A model generated the notes under the pieces. The model ran no database searches. It was given only the letters and a program-made list of their open reading frames with translations, and had not been told where the DNA came from. A stretch of 64,000 bases of DNA from Haloprofundus halobius (lineage in GTDB: Archaea; Halobacteriota; Halobacteria; Halobacteriales; Haloferacaceae). A program made the position numbers and the translations under genes. Below are positions 45,742 through 55,727 of this stretch, piece after piece; position 1 is the stretch's first letter, and each line of letters opens with the position of its first letter. The DNA lies in contig NZ_CP083667.1 of NCBI RefSeq assembly GCF_020097835.1, forward strand, positions 124,001 through 188,000, in the 5' to 3' direction.

Positions 45742-46794
45742 ATGAAGCTCGGAACCGCGCAATCGGCGCCCGGCGAGGTCTCCACCGGCTACTTCACCGT
45801 CACCGAGTTGCCGACGGGGCAACCGGAACAGGTTCCGGTCGTCGTCGTCGAGGGCGAGGAGTCGGGGCCGACGGTATGGGTGACCGGAACGATTCACGGC
45901 GACGAACCCACCGGGATGGAGGTGATACACGAGTTCGTCGACCGCATCCGCGACGAGTCGCTCTCGGGAACCGTCGTTTGCATTCCGGTGATGAACCCGT
46001 CGGGGCTCCGGACGAACGCCCGGACCTCCTACTACGACGGTGACGACCCGAACCGGTACTTCGGCCTCGACGGCGACGGCGAGACGCCGCCGCGCGTCCA
46101 GCAACTGATCTGCGACCGCCTGTACGAGGAGATTCGTGCGAACGCCGACGCCGTCATCTCGCTTCACACGTCGTGGGTCGCGACGTACCCCTACACGATA
46201 CGACCGCGAGTTCGCTACGGCGACCACCGAACGAAGACGGACGCCGTCGAGTTGCGCGACCGCCTCGTCGAACTCGTCGACGCCTTCGGCCTCCCGGTCG
46301 TCAACCAGTTCAGTCCCGACGAGACCGTGCAACGGTCGCTCGACCACACGCTGACCGGCGCGGCCATCGCCGACGAGATTCCGGCATTCACGCCGGAACT
46401 CGGCGGTCGATTCGTCGTCGAGCAGGACGTCTGTGAGGCGGCCGTCGCCGGGTTACAGAACGTCCTCCACACCCTCGAAATGGTGTCGGAACCGGCGGCG
46501 TCCGCGACGACGTTCGAGCTTCCGGCCGACACCGACCTCAAACGGTTCGTCCACCCGCACACCGATACTGCCGGAATCGTTCACTACCGAGTACGGGAGG
46601 GCGGGTGGGTCGACTCCGGAGATGTGGTTGCGGACATCGTCACTCCGTGCGGGGAGACGAAGGCGCAGGTGGCAGTCGATCACTCGGGCTACGTCCTCAG
46701 TCGCTACGAGGGCGTCGCGGTCTACGAGAACGACCCGCTGCTCGACATGGCTGTCCCGGACGACGAGTCGCTGCTGTTGCATCAGTCGGATTGA
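45742..46794 (+). CDS. AstE/aspartoacylase-family zinc deacylase-like protein
   Basis: Protein of 350 aa. Zinc ligands in GTIHGDEPTG (His-x2-Glu) and SLHTSWV (His), plus catalytic Glu in FTPELGG, as in succinylglutamate desuccinylase/aspartoacylase proteins. The C-terminal part (about 250-350) forms a beta-rich biotinyl-like domain (GGWVDSGDVVADIVTP). It would remove acyl groups from amino acids or related compounds in the cytoplasm; substrate unreadable. It precedes the second peptide ABC operon, whose minus-strand genes end 56 nt away, giving a convergent arrangement. Confidence 0.87.
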   Translation: MKLGTAQSAPGEVSTGYFTVTELPTGQPEQVPVVVVEGEESGPTVWVTGTIHGDEPTGMEVIHEFVDRIRDESLSGTVVCIPVMNPSGLRTNARTSYYDGDDPNRYFGLDGDGETPPRVQQLICDRLYEEIRANADAVISLHTSWVATYPYTIRPRVRYGDHRTKTDAVELRDRLVELVDAFGLPVVNQFSPDETVQRSLDHTLTGAAIADEIPAFTPELGGRFVVEQDVCEAAVAGLQNVLHTLEMVSEPAASATTFELPADTDLKRFVHPHTDTAGIVHYRVREGGWVDSGDVVADIVTPCGETKAQVAVDHSGYVLSRYEGVAVYENDPLLDMAVPDDESLLLHQSD

Positions 46795-46849
46795 CCGCCG
46801 TCGGCGACGCAGCGAGCGCCTCCCGACGAAGAATTCGAGAACCGCGACG

Positions 46850-47962
46850 TCAGTCGTCCGCCGGTGCCGACTCGGAGTCGTCGCCTGCGCCGCTGGCCGT
46901 GACGTCGTCCGCTCGACGGCTGCCCTCCAGTTCCTCGTAGGGGTCATACCCCTCGGCGCTCTCGTAGAGGTGACAGGCGATATCCTGGTCGACGTCGACG
47001 TCTACCTTCTGTTCGAGCGGCGGGACGACTTGGTCACAGACGTCGCCGATGTAGTCCGGACAGCGCGATTTGAACCGACACCCGGTCGGAATCTCGATGA
47101 CGTCGCCCACCTCGCCCTGTAGCTCGACACGCTCGCGACCCACGTCCGGGTCGGGGACCGGAACCGCGTTGATGAGCGCCTGCGTGTAGGGGTGCTGAGG
47201 GTTCTCGATGATCTGGTCGGTCGGCCCCTTCTCGACGATCTTGCCCATGTACATGATGGCGAGACGGTCGCACATATGCCGGAGCAAGGAGAGGTCGTGG
47301 CTGATGTAGACGACCGAGAGACCGAACTCCTCGGTCATCCGGTTGAGCAGCGACAGCACTCCCGCTCTGAGGCTCACGTCGAGCATCGACACCGGTTCGT
47401 CGGCGACGATGAAGTCCGGGTCGAGGACGAGCGCCCGCGCGATGGCGACGCGCTGACGCTGCCCGCCCGACAGTTCGTGCGGGTACTGGTCGTAGTACTG
47501 CTCGGGGGGTTGGAGCTCCGCGAACTCCAGCGCGCGCTGGACCCGCGCCGTCTCGTTTCTGATGTCGTGGATGCGGAGCGGTTCGGCGATGATGTCGTAC
47601 ACCGTCATCCGGGGGTTGAGACTCTCGAAGGGGTCCTGAAAGATCATCTGGGCGTTCTGTCTGAACTCCTTGAGTTCCTCGTCTGTGGCCTCCGAGAGCT
47701 CCTTGTCGTTGTAGACGATGTCGCCGTCGGTCGGCTCGTGGAGCTTCACCAGCGACATCCCCGTCGTGGTCTTCCCGCAGCCGGACTCGCCCGCCAACCC
47801 GAGCGTCTCGCCCTTGTGGAGATTGAAACTGACGCCGTCGACCGCGTGGACGTAGTCGGGTTCGTCGCCGGAGACCGACTGCATCAGACTCGCTATCCAG
47901 CCCTGATTGACCTTGAAATGCTTCTTGAGGTCGTCGACTTCTAGAAGCACGTCGTCTCGCAT
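46850..47962 (-). CDS. dppF: peptide ABC transporter ATPase, DppF type
   Basis: Protein of 370 aa. Walker [11 protein letters not shown]-loop [13 protein letters not shown], signature LSGGQRQRV, Walker [14 protein letters not shown]-terminal [18 protein letters not shown] 47962 was chosen; it begins 1 nt after the stop of the DppD-type gene (TGAGATG). The C terminus has a charged tail (Asp/Glu rich). Second ATPase of the operon 52759-46850. Confidence 0.93.
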   Translation of the reverse strand: MRDDVLLEVDDLKKHFKVNQGWIASLMQSVSGDEPDYVHAVDGVSFNLHKGETLGLAGESGCGKTTTGMSLVKLHEPTDGDIVYNDKELSEATDEELKEFRQNAQMIFQDPFESLNPRMTVYDIIAEPLRIHDIRNETARVQRALEFAELQPPEQYYDQYPHELSGGQRQRVAIARALVLDPDFIVADEPVSMLDVSLRAGVLSLLNRMTEEFGLSVVYISHDLSLLRHMCDRLAIMYMGKIVEKGPTDQIIENPQHPYTQALINAVPVPDPDVGRERVELQGEVGDVIEIPTGCRFKSRCPDYIGDVCDQVVPPLEQKVDVDVDQDIACHLYESAEGYDPYEELEGSRRADDVTASGAGDDSESAPADD

Positions 47963-47963
47963 C

Positions 47964-49010
47964 TCAGTCACCCCCGGCGTTCCCGACGTTCTGGGCCGCG
48001 GCGGTCTGTTTCCACGTCCTCGCGTCGTCGGCGTACGGCCGCAGTTCCGCGTCTACCTCGTCGGCGTAGTGGCAGTACGACCGAAGGTTGTTCACGTAGT
48101 GCGCTTCGGGCTCTTCCTCCCGACAGCGGTCGGTCGCCATCGGACACCGCTCGGCGAACCGACAGCCCTGCGGCGGGTCGACGAGCTCCGGCGGGTAGCC
48201 CGCGATGGAGAGCAGGTCCTGGTCCTCCATCCGGATGTTGGGGAACGCCCGCTTCAGCCCGATGGTGTAGGGGTGGTACGGCTGGTTGAATATCTCGTCG
48301 ACCGGCCCCTCCTCGGCTACCTGACCGGCATACATCACGAGGACGCGGTCGCACGTCTCGGCGACGACGCTCACGTCGTGAGTGATGACCAGCATCGAGG
48401 AGTTGATCTCGTCTTGGATCGAACGGATGCGCTTGAGAATCTGGTCCTGCATGATGACGTCGAGCGCCGTCGTCGGTTCGTCGGCCAACACCAGCGACGG
48501 GTCGAGCGCGAGCGCCATCGCGATCATCGCGCGCTGGCGCATCCCGCCGGAGAACTGGTGCGGGTAGTCGTCGGCGCGGTCGGGGTCCAGACCCACGAGT
48601 TCGAACATCTCGGTGACGATCTCGTTCGACTCGACCCGACCCGTTCCCGGCCGATGGGTCTCGATGGCCTCGACGATCTGCTCGCGGATGGTGTACACCG
48701 GGTCCAGCGAGTTCATCGCAGATTGGGCGATCATCGATATCTCCTCCCACTTCAGACGGCGGCGCTCGGGGCCGGAGAGTTCGGTGAGGTCGTCGCCTTT
48801 GAACTCGATGCTGCCGTTGTTGACGTAGCCGGCGTCCGGGAGGATGCCGATTATCGCCTTCGCGAGCGTGGTCTTGCCGCAACCGGACTCGCCGACGATG
48901 CCGAGGTTCTCGCCCTCTTCGAGTTCGAACGAGACGCCGTCGACCGCCTGTGCGGGGCCGTCTTCGGTTTCGTAGTACACTTCGAGGTCTTCGACTTCGA
49001 GTAGACTCAT
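47964..49010 (-). CDS. dppD: peptide ABC transporter ATPase, DppD type
   Basis: Protein of 348 aa. Walker [10 protein letters not shown], signature [12 protein letters not shown], Walker [14 protein letters not shown]-terminal [14 protein letters not shown]. Its ATG overlaps the permease stop by 4 nt (ATGA), showing translational coupling. The ATP-binding partner follows directly. Confidence 0.93.
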   Translation of the reverse strand: MSLLEVEDLEVYYETEDGPAQAVDGVSFELEEGENLGIVGESGCGKTTLAKAIIGILPDAGYVNNGSIEFKGDDLTELSGPERRRLKWEEISMIAQSAMNSLDPVYTIREQIVEAIETHRPGTGRVESNEIVTEMFELVGLDPDRADDYPHQFSGGMRQRAMIAMALALDPSLVLADEPTTALDVIMQDQILKRIRSIQDEINSSMLVITHDVSVVAETCDRVLVMYAGQVAEEGPVDEIFNQPYHPYTIGLKRAFPNIRMEDQDLLSIAGYPPELVDPPQGCRFAERCPMATDRCREEEPEAHYVNNLRSYCHYADEVDAELRPYADDARTWKQTAAAQNVGNAGGD

Positions 49011-49990
49011 TGTAGCTTGGGGTTGGTTATCTCTTCGTAGCCGCGGCCGATGAGGAAGCCGCTGATCACGAGCAGTCCGATGCAGATACCCGGCGGCACG
49101 AACCACCACCACGCGCCGAACTGGAGCGCGGAGTACGCCCGCGACGCCTGGAGCATCGTGCCCCACGAGACGGTGTTCGGGTCGCCGAGGCCGATGAACG
49201 AGACGCCCGCCTCCGCGAGGATGGCCCACGCGATGCCGAACGAGCCGTAGAGGAACGTCAGCGGCAACACGTTGGGCGCGAGATGCCTGCTGATGATGTG
49301 CCAATCGCCCGCGCCGGCGACCTGAGCGGCCTTCACGAACGGCCGTTCGCGGAGCGAGAGCGCCTGCGAGCGGATGACCCGGGCGGTCGAGCGCCACTGG
49401 AGGACGATCAGCGCGAAGATGATGTTCCAGAGGTTCGGCCCCAGCACCGCGACGAGCACGATGACCGTCGGCAAAAGCGGCATCCCGTACAGGAAGTCGA
49501 CCAGTCGCATCAGCGCGTCGTCGACCTTCCCGCCGTAGTAGCCCGCGACGAGACCGACCAGCGTCCCGATACCGGCGGTGAACACCGCCGCGATGAGTCC
49601 GACCATCAGCGCCGCTCGCGTGCCGTAGACGAGTTGGCTGAAGATGTCGAACCCCTCGGCGGTGGTGCCGAGGATGTAGGGCGTGTCCGCGCCGAGAATC
49701 GACGGTTCGGCCCACTTCTCGATGATGATCTCGGAGTCGGTCTGGTACTGTCGCTTGAGCGGCTGGTGGGTCGCGATGAACGGCGCGAAGATGGCGACGA
49801 GGACGAACCCCGCCACTGTGAGAAGCGAGAGCTTCACCGAGAGTTCGTCGGTGAGCTTCGCCCAGTGTTCTCGGAGCGTCTCGCGCCACAGGCGGGCCGT
49901 CCGCTGCCACTTGTTTATCTGCTCGTCGGACGAGCCGGTGTCGTCGAGGTCGGCGAATATCGACCGGGTAGTGTGTTCTTCTTGAGCCAT
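49007..49990 (-). CDS. dppC: peptide ABC transporter permease, DppC type
   Basis: Protein of 327 aa with a long soluble N terminus (about 50 residues), then six hydrophobic segments. Diagnostic motif LGTTAEGFDIFSQLVYG and EAA loop (ERPFVKAAQVAGAGDWHII). Start 4 nt downstream of the first permease stop. Confidence 0.93.
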   Translation of the reverse strand: MAQEEHTTRSIFADLDDTGSSDEQINKWQRTARLWRETLREHWAKLTDELSVKLSLLTVAGFVLVAIFAPFIATHQPLKRQYQTDSEIIIEKWAEPSILGADTPYILGTTAEGFDIFSQLVYGTRAALMVGLIAAVFTAGIGTLVGLVAGYYGGKVDDALMRLVDFLYGMPLLPTVIVLVAVLGPNLWNIIFALIVLQWRSTARVIRSQALSLRERPFVKAAQVAGAGDWHIISRHLAPNVLPLTFLYGSFGIAWAILAEAGVSFIGLGDPNTVSWGTMLQASRAYSALQFGAWWWFVPPGICIGLLVISGFLIGRGYEEITNPKLQ

Positions 49991-49994
49991 TGGT

Positions 49995-50972
49995 CTAGTC
50001 GTACGTCACCCGCGGGTCGAGGTAGCCGTACGCGAGGTCGGCCAGGAAGTTCAGGAAGATGATGGTCGCCGCGAGAACCATGAACGTCCCCTGTGCGACG
50101 GGGAAGTCCCGCCGGAGCACCGCTCGCACCATCTCCCGACCGATGCCGGGCCACGCGAACACCGTCTCGATGAGGACGCTCCCGCCGACGGCGTAGCCGA
50201 GGGCGATGGCCGCCGCCGTGACGATGGGCAACAGCGCGTTCCGCGCGGCGTGTCTGAACATTATCGTCCGCTCCTTCAGCCCCTTGGCGCGGCAGACGTC
50301 GATGAAGTCCTCAGAGAGCACTTCGAGCATGCTCGAACGCATGATGAGAAGTGGGTAGCCCATGAAGTAGAAGCCGAGCACCAGCGCCGGTGCCAGCAGG
50401 TGGTGCAGGAAGTCCACCGTCAACACCATCTGCCAGAAGCTCGCGTTCTGCGTACCGAGGCTGGTCATCCCGCTCATCGGGATGACGCCGAGGTTCGCCC
50501 CGAATATCCACAGGACGATGAGCCCGACGTAGAACGTCGGGACGCTCCGGGCGGTCAGCGCGACGATGACCGCGTTCTTCTCGAACCTGGAGCCGCGGTA
50601 CCAGCCGGACAGCACGCCGAGCGTGATACCGATGGCGTACGCCGTGATGAACGCCGTCAGCATGAGCACGAGCGTGTTCGGCAGGTAGGTCGCGATGACG
50701 TCCGTCACCGGCTGGTTCGAGTGGAACGACTGGCCGAACTGCAGCGTCGCTAAATTCTCGAGAAACTTGACGTACTGCACGTGCAGCGGCTGGTCGAGGC
50801 CGTAGCTCGCGATGATCTGTTCACGCGCCTCCTGTGTCATCTGTGAGGAGACGACGTACGACGTCGGATCGCCCGGCATGAGCCGAAACAGTCCGAACAG
50901 GACCGTCCCGACCGCCCAGAGCGTCACGACGAGCTGTAGTACGCGTCTGATGACGAAACTCGCTTTTCCCAT
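49995..50972 (-). CDS. dppB: peptide ABC transporter permease, DppB type
   Basis: Protein of 325 aa. First helix VVTLWAVGTVLFGLFRLMPGD, EAA loop (EDFIDVCRAKGLKERTIMF), six helices. Usual N terminus MGKASFVIRRVLQL. Upstream is the binding protein gene 51047-52759 with a 74-nt gap. Confidence 0.93.
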   Translation of the reverse strand: MGKASFVIRRVLQLVVTLWAVGTVLFGLFRLMPGDPTSYVVSSQMTQEAREQIIASYGLDQPLHVQYVKFLENLATLQFGQSFHSNQPVTDVIATYLPNTLVLMLTAFITAYAIGITLGVLSGWYRGSRFEKNAVIVALTARSVPTFYVGLIVLWIFGANLGVIPMSGMTSLGTQNASFWQMVLTVDFLHHLLAPALVLGFYFMGYPLLIMRSSMLEVLSEDFIDVCRAKGLKERTIMFRHAARNALLPIVTAAAIALGYAVGGSVLIETVFAWPGIGREMVRAVLRRDFPVAQGTFMVLAATIIFLNFLADLAYGYLDPRVTYD

Positions 50973-51046
50973 GATATATGTCGTATCTGTATCGTGTTTA
51001 CCGCCGATTTACGTGGAAATTCCGTATCGAAGTCGGTTCTCTCCGC

Positions 51047-52759
51047 TCAGTCGTCGCTCGGCGCCTGGAGCATGTCGTTGTCGTCCCACGTGTAGCCGGC
51101 CTCTTCGAGTCGGCTCCGCGCGGCGTCCCGGCTCTCCTCGTACTCCGTCACGTCCTCGGTGTGGAGCGGCCCGAACGCCGACGAGACGACGTTGAACCCT
51201 GGTTCGGGGAAGCCGAACAGGACCTGGTCGACGATGGGCGTCCGCGGGATGGTCTCGACTAGCGCCTTCCGCAACTGCACGTCGTCGAGGCGCTCTTCGC
51301 GCTCGTTGGGCGTGAACATCCAGAACGTCGGCGCGGTCTGGAACGTCGTCCCGATGTTCTCGTTGTCCTGATTCTGATCGAGGCTGCGGTCGATGCGGCC
51401 GAACGGCTCGTAGTTGAGATCGCCGTTGATGAGATTCTCCCACACCGTCGACGCCTCGGGGATGACGCGCCAGAACCGCTTCTCGAAGGAGACGGGCGCG
51501 AAGTGCTCGTCGAACTTCGTCATCCCGAACTCGCTGCCCTGTTCCCAGTAGTCGAACATCATCGGTCCGCTCCCGACGGGCTCATCGATGTTCGCCTGAC
51601 TCGGGTCCTCGCGGTCGGCCCACTTGTGTTCGGGGATGATGGGGATGAGGTTCGCGACCGCGAGGTTGAACGGACCGAGCGGCTCGGACATGTTGATGCG
51701 AACCGTCTCCTCGTCGACGGCCTCCGCGGTGTCGATGTACTCGGCTTGCGTTGAGTACAGCGGCACCTCGTTCTCGGTGACGTAGTTGTACGTGAACGCG
51801 ACGTCCTCGGCGGTGAGGTCCTCGCCGTCGTGCCACGAGTGGTCGGTGCGAATGGTGTACTCCATCGTGGTCTCGTCGACGCGGTTCCAGTCCGTCGCGA
51901 GGCTGACCTCCGGGTCGGGTTCGCCCTCGTTGTTGAGCTGGACGAGGAAGTCGTACAGCATGTTGAACTGGTAGACGTGCTTGCTCTCGTCGTTGTGACC
52001 GAGCACGTTCATCGTCGAGAGCGTCTCGGGCCAGTACCCCTTCAGGGTGTCCTCGCCGCCCTTCATCTCCAGGTTGATCATCGTCCAGTAGGAGTTGAAG
52101 CCGTTCGCGAGGTCCGCCTGCCAGTTGCCCACCTGATTGCTGTTGTAGATGGCCGCCTGCGGCATCTGCGTGATGGGCATCATCGGAACGTCGTCCATCA
52201 GCGTTTTCTGAATCTCGTGGGCCTGGTCGATCCGGGTGTCGGGGTCCGGTTCGGCCAGATAGCTCGACATCATCTCGTCGAGGTCCGGGTTCTCGTAGCC
52301 AGAGTAGTTACCTTCGCCGGGGTCGGTGTTTCCGGAGTTGAACAGGTTGTTCAGTTCCGTCACCGGTTCGGAGACGAAGAACGTGTGCCACGTCGCGAAA
52401 CTGTAGTCGTACTCTTCGGACACCCTACTGAACAGGGTCCCCCACTCGAGTACGTCCACCTCCATGTCCAGTCCGAGTTCGCTGAACTGGTCGGCGACGA
52501 GGTTTATCGCGTCGTGTCTCGGCGGGTTGTAGCTCTGGGCGTTGTTGACGTAGGTGTACGTCGACAGCCCCTCGCCCGCGCTGGCACCGCCGCCGTCACC
52601 GCCACTCTGGTTTCCACTCCCGTTTCCGCTCCCGTTTCCGCCGTCGCCGCCGTCCTGGTTGCCGGAACACCCGGCTAAGGCCGTCATCCCCGCGACACCG
52701 CCCGCAGTCGCCGCTTTCAGAAATCTCCGACGCTTCACACGATTGGTATCCTCTGGCAT
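51047..52759 (-). CDS. dppA: peptide ABC transporter substrate-binding lipoprotein (SBP_bac_5)
   Basis: Protein of 570 aa. Tat lipoprotein signal KRRRFLKAATAGGVAGMTALAGC, then a Gly/Asn/Asp linker and the family 5 fold (EYTIRTDHSWHDGEDLTAEDV, GSGPMMFDYW, LRKALVETIPRTP). ATG 52759 begins the signal; a TATA-like agatatttatg (minus strand, about 52783-52793) gives leaderless spacing. The order binding protein, two permeases, two ATPases is a complete Dpp operon. Downstream neighbours (peptidases, deacylases) suggest peptide or amino-acid-derivative uptake. Confidence 0.92.
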   Translation of the reverse strand: MPEDTNRVKRRRFLKAATAGGVAGMTALAGCSGNQDGGDGGNGSGNGSGNQSGGDGGGASAGEGLSTYTYVNNAQSYNPPRHDAINLVADQFSELGLDMEVDVLEWGTLFSRVSEEYDYSFATWHTFFVSEPVTELNNLFNSGNTDPGEGNYSGYENPDLDEMMSSYLAEPDPDTRIDQAHEIQKTLMDDVPMMPITQMPQAAIYNSNQVGNWQADLANGFNSYWTMINLEMKGGEDTLKGYWPETLSTMNVLGHNDESKHVYQFNMLYDFLVQLNNEGEPDPEVSLATDWNRVDETTMEYTIRTDHSWHDGEDLTAEDVAFTYNYVTENEVPLYSTQAEYIDTAEAVDEETVRINMSEPLGPFNLAVANLIPIIPEHKWADREDPSQANIDEPVGSGPMMFDYWEQGSEFGMTKFDEHFAPVSFEKRFWRVIPEASTVWENLINGDLNYEPFGRIDRSLDQNQDNENIGTTFQTAPTFWMFTPNEREERLDDVQLRKALVETIPRTPIVDQVLFGFPEPGFNVVSSAFGPLHTEDVTEYEESRDAARSRLEEAGYTWDDNDMLQAPSDD

Positions 52760-52959
52760 GTTATTAGCTATCCCCAACCACCACATAAATATCTTTCCAC
52801 GTGTTCTGTCGTTTGGACAAGGAGACCGGGGATGTACATGATTAACTCGATACCGTTTGTCCTACGCAGCGTAAATTTGTCGAGCTTTTGCGCCCTTTCG
52901 GCGTCGGGATCGGATAGAAACCAGAAGACTATTGAGATGCGATATCACACCCCAGTTAG

Positions 52960-54339
52960 ATGACCGAACTACCAGACTCAGTCGTGGGCGACGCCTACCG
53001 GAGCACGGTCGGGTGGGACCTCCTGGCCGAGTTGGCGGATCTGAACGACCGGATGCCGGGACACGAGGGTGAACGAGTCGGGGCGGACCTCGTGGCCGAG
53101 GCGTTCGAGGACGCCGACCTCGACGACGTCTCCCTCGACGAGTTTCCCATCCCCGCGTGGTGGCGCGGCGACGCGAGTCTCACCGTTGCGCACGGCGACC
53201 GCGAGACGACGTTCGCCCGGTCGCACGAACTCGTCGAGTTGCCGGGAACGCCCTCGGGCGAGGTGACGGGCGAACTCGTCGACATGGGCTACGGCCTGCC
53301 CGAGGAGTTCGAGGACGTGGACCTCTCCGGCGACATCGCAATGGCGTCAAGTCTCACCCCCGACGACTACGGGCGGTGGGTCCACCGCTCGGAGAAGTAT
53401 CACTACGCCGCCGAGTCCGGCGCTGCGGCGTTCGTCTTCTACAACCACATCGAGGGGGCACTGCCGCCGACCGGCAACATCGGCAGCGTCAACGGGCCGG
53501 GACCGATTCCGGCCGTCGGCGTGAGCAAGGAGACCGGTGCGCGACTCCAGCGCTACTGCGACGCCGGCACCGTCGAAGCCGACCTCTCGGTCGAGTCCGA
53601 AGTCGGCCGCGGCACGTCACACAACATCGAAGCGACGGTCGGCCCCGACTCCGACGAGGAGGTGCTGTTCACGGCGCACGTCGACGGCCACGACGTGGGG
53701 ACCGCCGCCAACGACAACGGGTTCGGCACCGCCATGGTCGTCGAAGTCGGAAAGATGCTGGCACAGGTCGCAGACGAGTTGGAGACGAAAGTCCGACTCG
53801 TCGTCTTCGGTGCCGAAGAGACCGGCCTGTACGGGTCGTACTACTGGAGCCATACCCACGACCTAGAGAACGTGAAGTGCATCGTCAACGTCGACGGCGC
53901 GGGCTACTCGCGGAACCTCGAAGTCCACACTCACGGTTTCGAGGCGATAGCCGACGCCTTCGACGCCGTCGGCGACGAGTACGAGATCCCCGTCCACACC
54001 GAAGACGGAATCCGACCGAACAGCGACCACTGGCCGTTCGTCCAGCGCGGCGTCGCGGGCGCTCAAGGCCGTTCCTCCTCTGACGGAAGCGGCCGCGGGT
54101 GGGGTCACACCCACGGCGACACGTTCGACAAACTCGACGTGCGAGACCTGCGTGACATGTCGATTCTCTGCGCCGCGGGCGTCGCGCGACTCGCCCGAAG
54201 CGACATCGAGGTCGACCACGTCGACGACGAGGAGATAAAACAGGCGTGTCTGGACGAAGGCTTCGACGTCGGAATGAAGGCGACGGACGCGTGGCCGTGG
54301 GGCGGACCGAAGGACTGGCCCTGGGCGGACGAACTGTAA
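52960..54339 (+). CDS. M28-family zinc aminopeptidase-like protein
   Basis: Protein of 459 aa. Catalytic dizinc motif residues: His in FTAHVDGHDVG, Asp in ANDNGFGTAM, Glu-Glu in FGAEETGLYGSYYW, Asp in CIVNVDGAGY, and His in WGHTHGDTFDKLD. A PA-like insertion (LVDMGYGLPEEFEDVDLSG to FYNHIEGALPPTG) precedes the catalytic part. No signal peptide. It is divergent from the dpp operon and probably processes imported peptides. ATG 52960 is the first in-frame start. Confidence 0.9.
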   Translation: MTELPDSVVGDAYRSTVGWDLLAELADLNDRMPGHEGERVGADLVAEAFEDADLDDVSLDEFPIPAWWRGDASLTVAHGDRETTFARSHELVELPGTPSGEVTGELVDMGYGLPEEFEDVDLSGDIAMASSLTPDDYGRWVHRSEKYHYAAESGAAAFVFYNHIEGALPPTGNIGSVNGPGPIPAVGVSKETGARLQRYCDAGTVEADLSVESEVGRGTSHNIEATVGPDSDEEVLFTAHVDGHDVGTAANDNGFGTAMVVEVGKMLAQVADELETKVRLVVFGAEETGLYGSYYWSHTHDLENVKCIVNVDGAGYSRNLEVHTHGFEAIADAFDAVGDEYEIPVHTEDGIRPNSDHWPFVQRGVAGAQGRSSSDGSGRGWGHTHGDTFDKLDVRDLRDMSILCAAGVARLARSDIEVDHVDDEEIKQACLDEGFDVGMKATDAWPWGGPKDWPWADEL

Positions 54340-54462
54340 CTCTCGGTTCGACAGCCTCGGTGGAAGATGTCTCCGCGACCCGACTCGCGGCCTCGGGTCG
54401 TCGACTCCCGAGCGAAGCGTACACACAATCCGTATTTAACGTACACAAAAAAGTTATACAGT

Positions 54463-54467
54463 CGCCC
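54463..54467 (+). promoter_or_regulatory. TATA-like element of the M24-fold gene
   Basis: The sequence ttata lies 28-32 nt before ATG 54495, leaderless spacing. The perfect palindrome 54476-54494 covers the predicted transcription start. Confidence 0.4.
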
Positions 54468-54475
54468 TCCGAACC

Positions 54476-54494
54476 GACAACGCGAGACGTTGTC
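54476..54494. promoter_or_regulatory. perfect palindrome abutting the M24-fold start codon
   Basis: GACAACG-cgaga-CGTTGTC, perfect 7-5-7 arms, ending one base before ATG 54495. It covers the likely transcription start, so a protein bound here would block initiation; or in a leadered mRNA it would fold as a hairpin. Confidence 0.55.
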
Positions 54495-55673
54495 ATGGCT
54501 CAAGCGGTGTTCGATACAGCGGAGTACGACCGACGAATCGCCCGGACGAAAGCGCGGATGGAGGAGGAGGGATTGGACGCCGCCGTCGTCAGCGACCCGG
54601 CGAACATGAACTATCTCACCGGCTACGACGGATGGTCGTTCTACGTCCACCAGGCGGTCATTCTCACGCCGGACCGCGACGAACCCATCTGGGTCGGCCG
54701 CCAGATGGACGCGACGGGTGCGCGCGCGACGACGCAACTCGCAGAGGAGAGCATCCGTCCGTACAGCGACGACCACGTCCAGTCGCCGCGTGACCTCCAC
54801 CCGATGGACTTCTTCGCGGATGTGCTCTCGGACCTCGGCGTCGACGACGGCCGAATCGGCCTGGAGATGGACGCGTACTACTTCACCGCGAAGTCCTACA
54901 CGCGCCTGCAGAACAACCTCCCCGAGGCCGACTTCGAGGACATCACGCTGCTCGTCAACTGGGTGCGCGTGAAGAAGTCGGAGGCCGAACTGGAGTACAT
55001 GGAGCAGGCCGCCCGCATCTCCGAGAACGCGATGCAGGCCGGCCTCGACGCCATCGGCGAGGGCGTCCCCGAGTACGAGGCGGCCGAGGCCATCTACTCG
55101 GCGCTCATCGACGGGACCGACGAGTACGGCGGCGACTACCCGGCTATCGTCCCGCTGATGCCCTCGGGCGACTACACCGGGACGCCGCATCTGACGTGGA
55201 CCGACCGTCCCTTCCGGAACGGCGACCCGGTGCTCATCGAACTGTCGGGCTGTCGACACCGTTACCACTCGCCGCTCGCGCGGACGACGTTCGTCGGCGA
55301 TCCGTCCGAGGAGATAGAGGAGACCGCCGAGATAGTCGTCGAGGGGATGGAAGCCGCACTCGACGCCGCCGAACCCGGCGTCACCGCCGAACGGGTCGAG
55401 AAGGCGTGGCGCGACACCATCGCGAAGTACGGCGTCGAGAAGGCCGACCGCATCGGCTACTCGATGGGGCTGGGCTACCCGCCGGACTGGGGCGAGCACA
55501 CCGCGAGTCTCCGTCCCGGCGACGAGACGGTGTTGGAGGAGAACATGACGTTCCACACCATTCCCGGCCTCTGGTTCGACGACTTCGGCGTCGAACTCAG
55601 CGAGACGTTCCGCGTCACCGCCACCGGTGCCGAACCGCTCGCCGACTTCCCCCGACGGCTGTTCACCGCCTGA
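54495..55673 (+). CDS. M24-fold hydrolase of the ectoine-hydrolase (DoeA)/creatinase type, metal ligands lost
   Basis: Protein of 392 aa with an N-terminal creatinase domain and a pita-bread C-terminal domain. The five M24 metal ligands are altered: the first Asp is Glu249 and the second Pro260 (VLIELSGCRHRYHSPLART); His is replaced in YSMGLGYPPDWGEH; the two Glu positions read Ile and Ser (FHTIPGLWFD, GVELSETFRVT). This pattern fits metal-free creatinase/DoeA-type enzymes; GYSxGLGYPPDWGE is what I recall of ectoine hydrolase. It would hydrolyse a cyclic amidine or amide rather than act as an Xaa-Pro peptidase. ATG 54495 begins the family sequence. Confidence 0.78.
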   Translation: MAQAVFDTAEYDRRIARTKARMEEEGLDAAVVSDPANMNYLTGYDGWSFYVHQAVILTPDRDEPIWVGRQMDATGARATTQLAEESIRPYSDDHVQSPRDLHPMDFFADVLSDLGVDDGRIGLEMDAYYFTAKSYTRLQNNLPEADFEDITLLVNWVRVKKSEAELEYMEQAARISENAMQAGLDAIGEGVPEYEAAEAIYSALIDGTDEYGGDYPAIVPLMPSGDYTGTPHLTWTDRPFRNGDPVLIELSGCRHRYHSPLARTTFVGDPSEEIEETAEIVVEGMEAALDAAEPGVTAERVEKAWRDTIAKYGVEKADRIGYSMGLGYPPDWGEHTASLRPGDETVLEENMTFHTIPGLWFDDFGVELSETFRVTATGAEPLADFPRRLFTA

Positions 55674-55727
55674 GATGACGACGACGAACCGACAGAGAAA
55701 ACCGACGCGGCGACAGACGCTACGGAC

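Noticed and set aside
45822-45839. Perfect 8-2-8 palindrome ACCGGAAC-ag-GTTCCGGT
   Set aside because: It lies inside the AstE-like coding region and has a different spacing from the island operator, so chance is likely.
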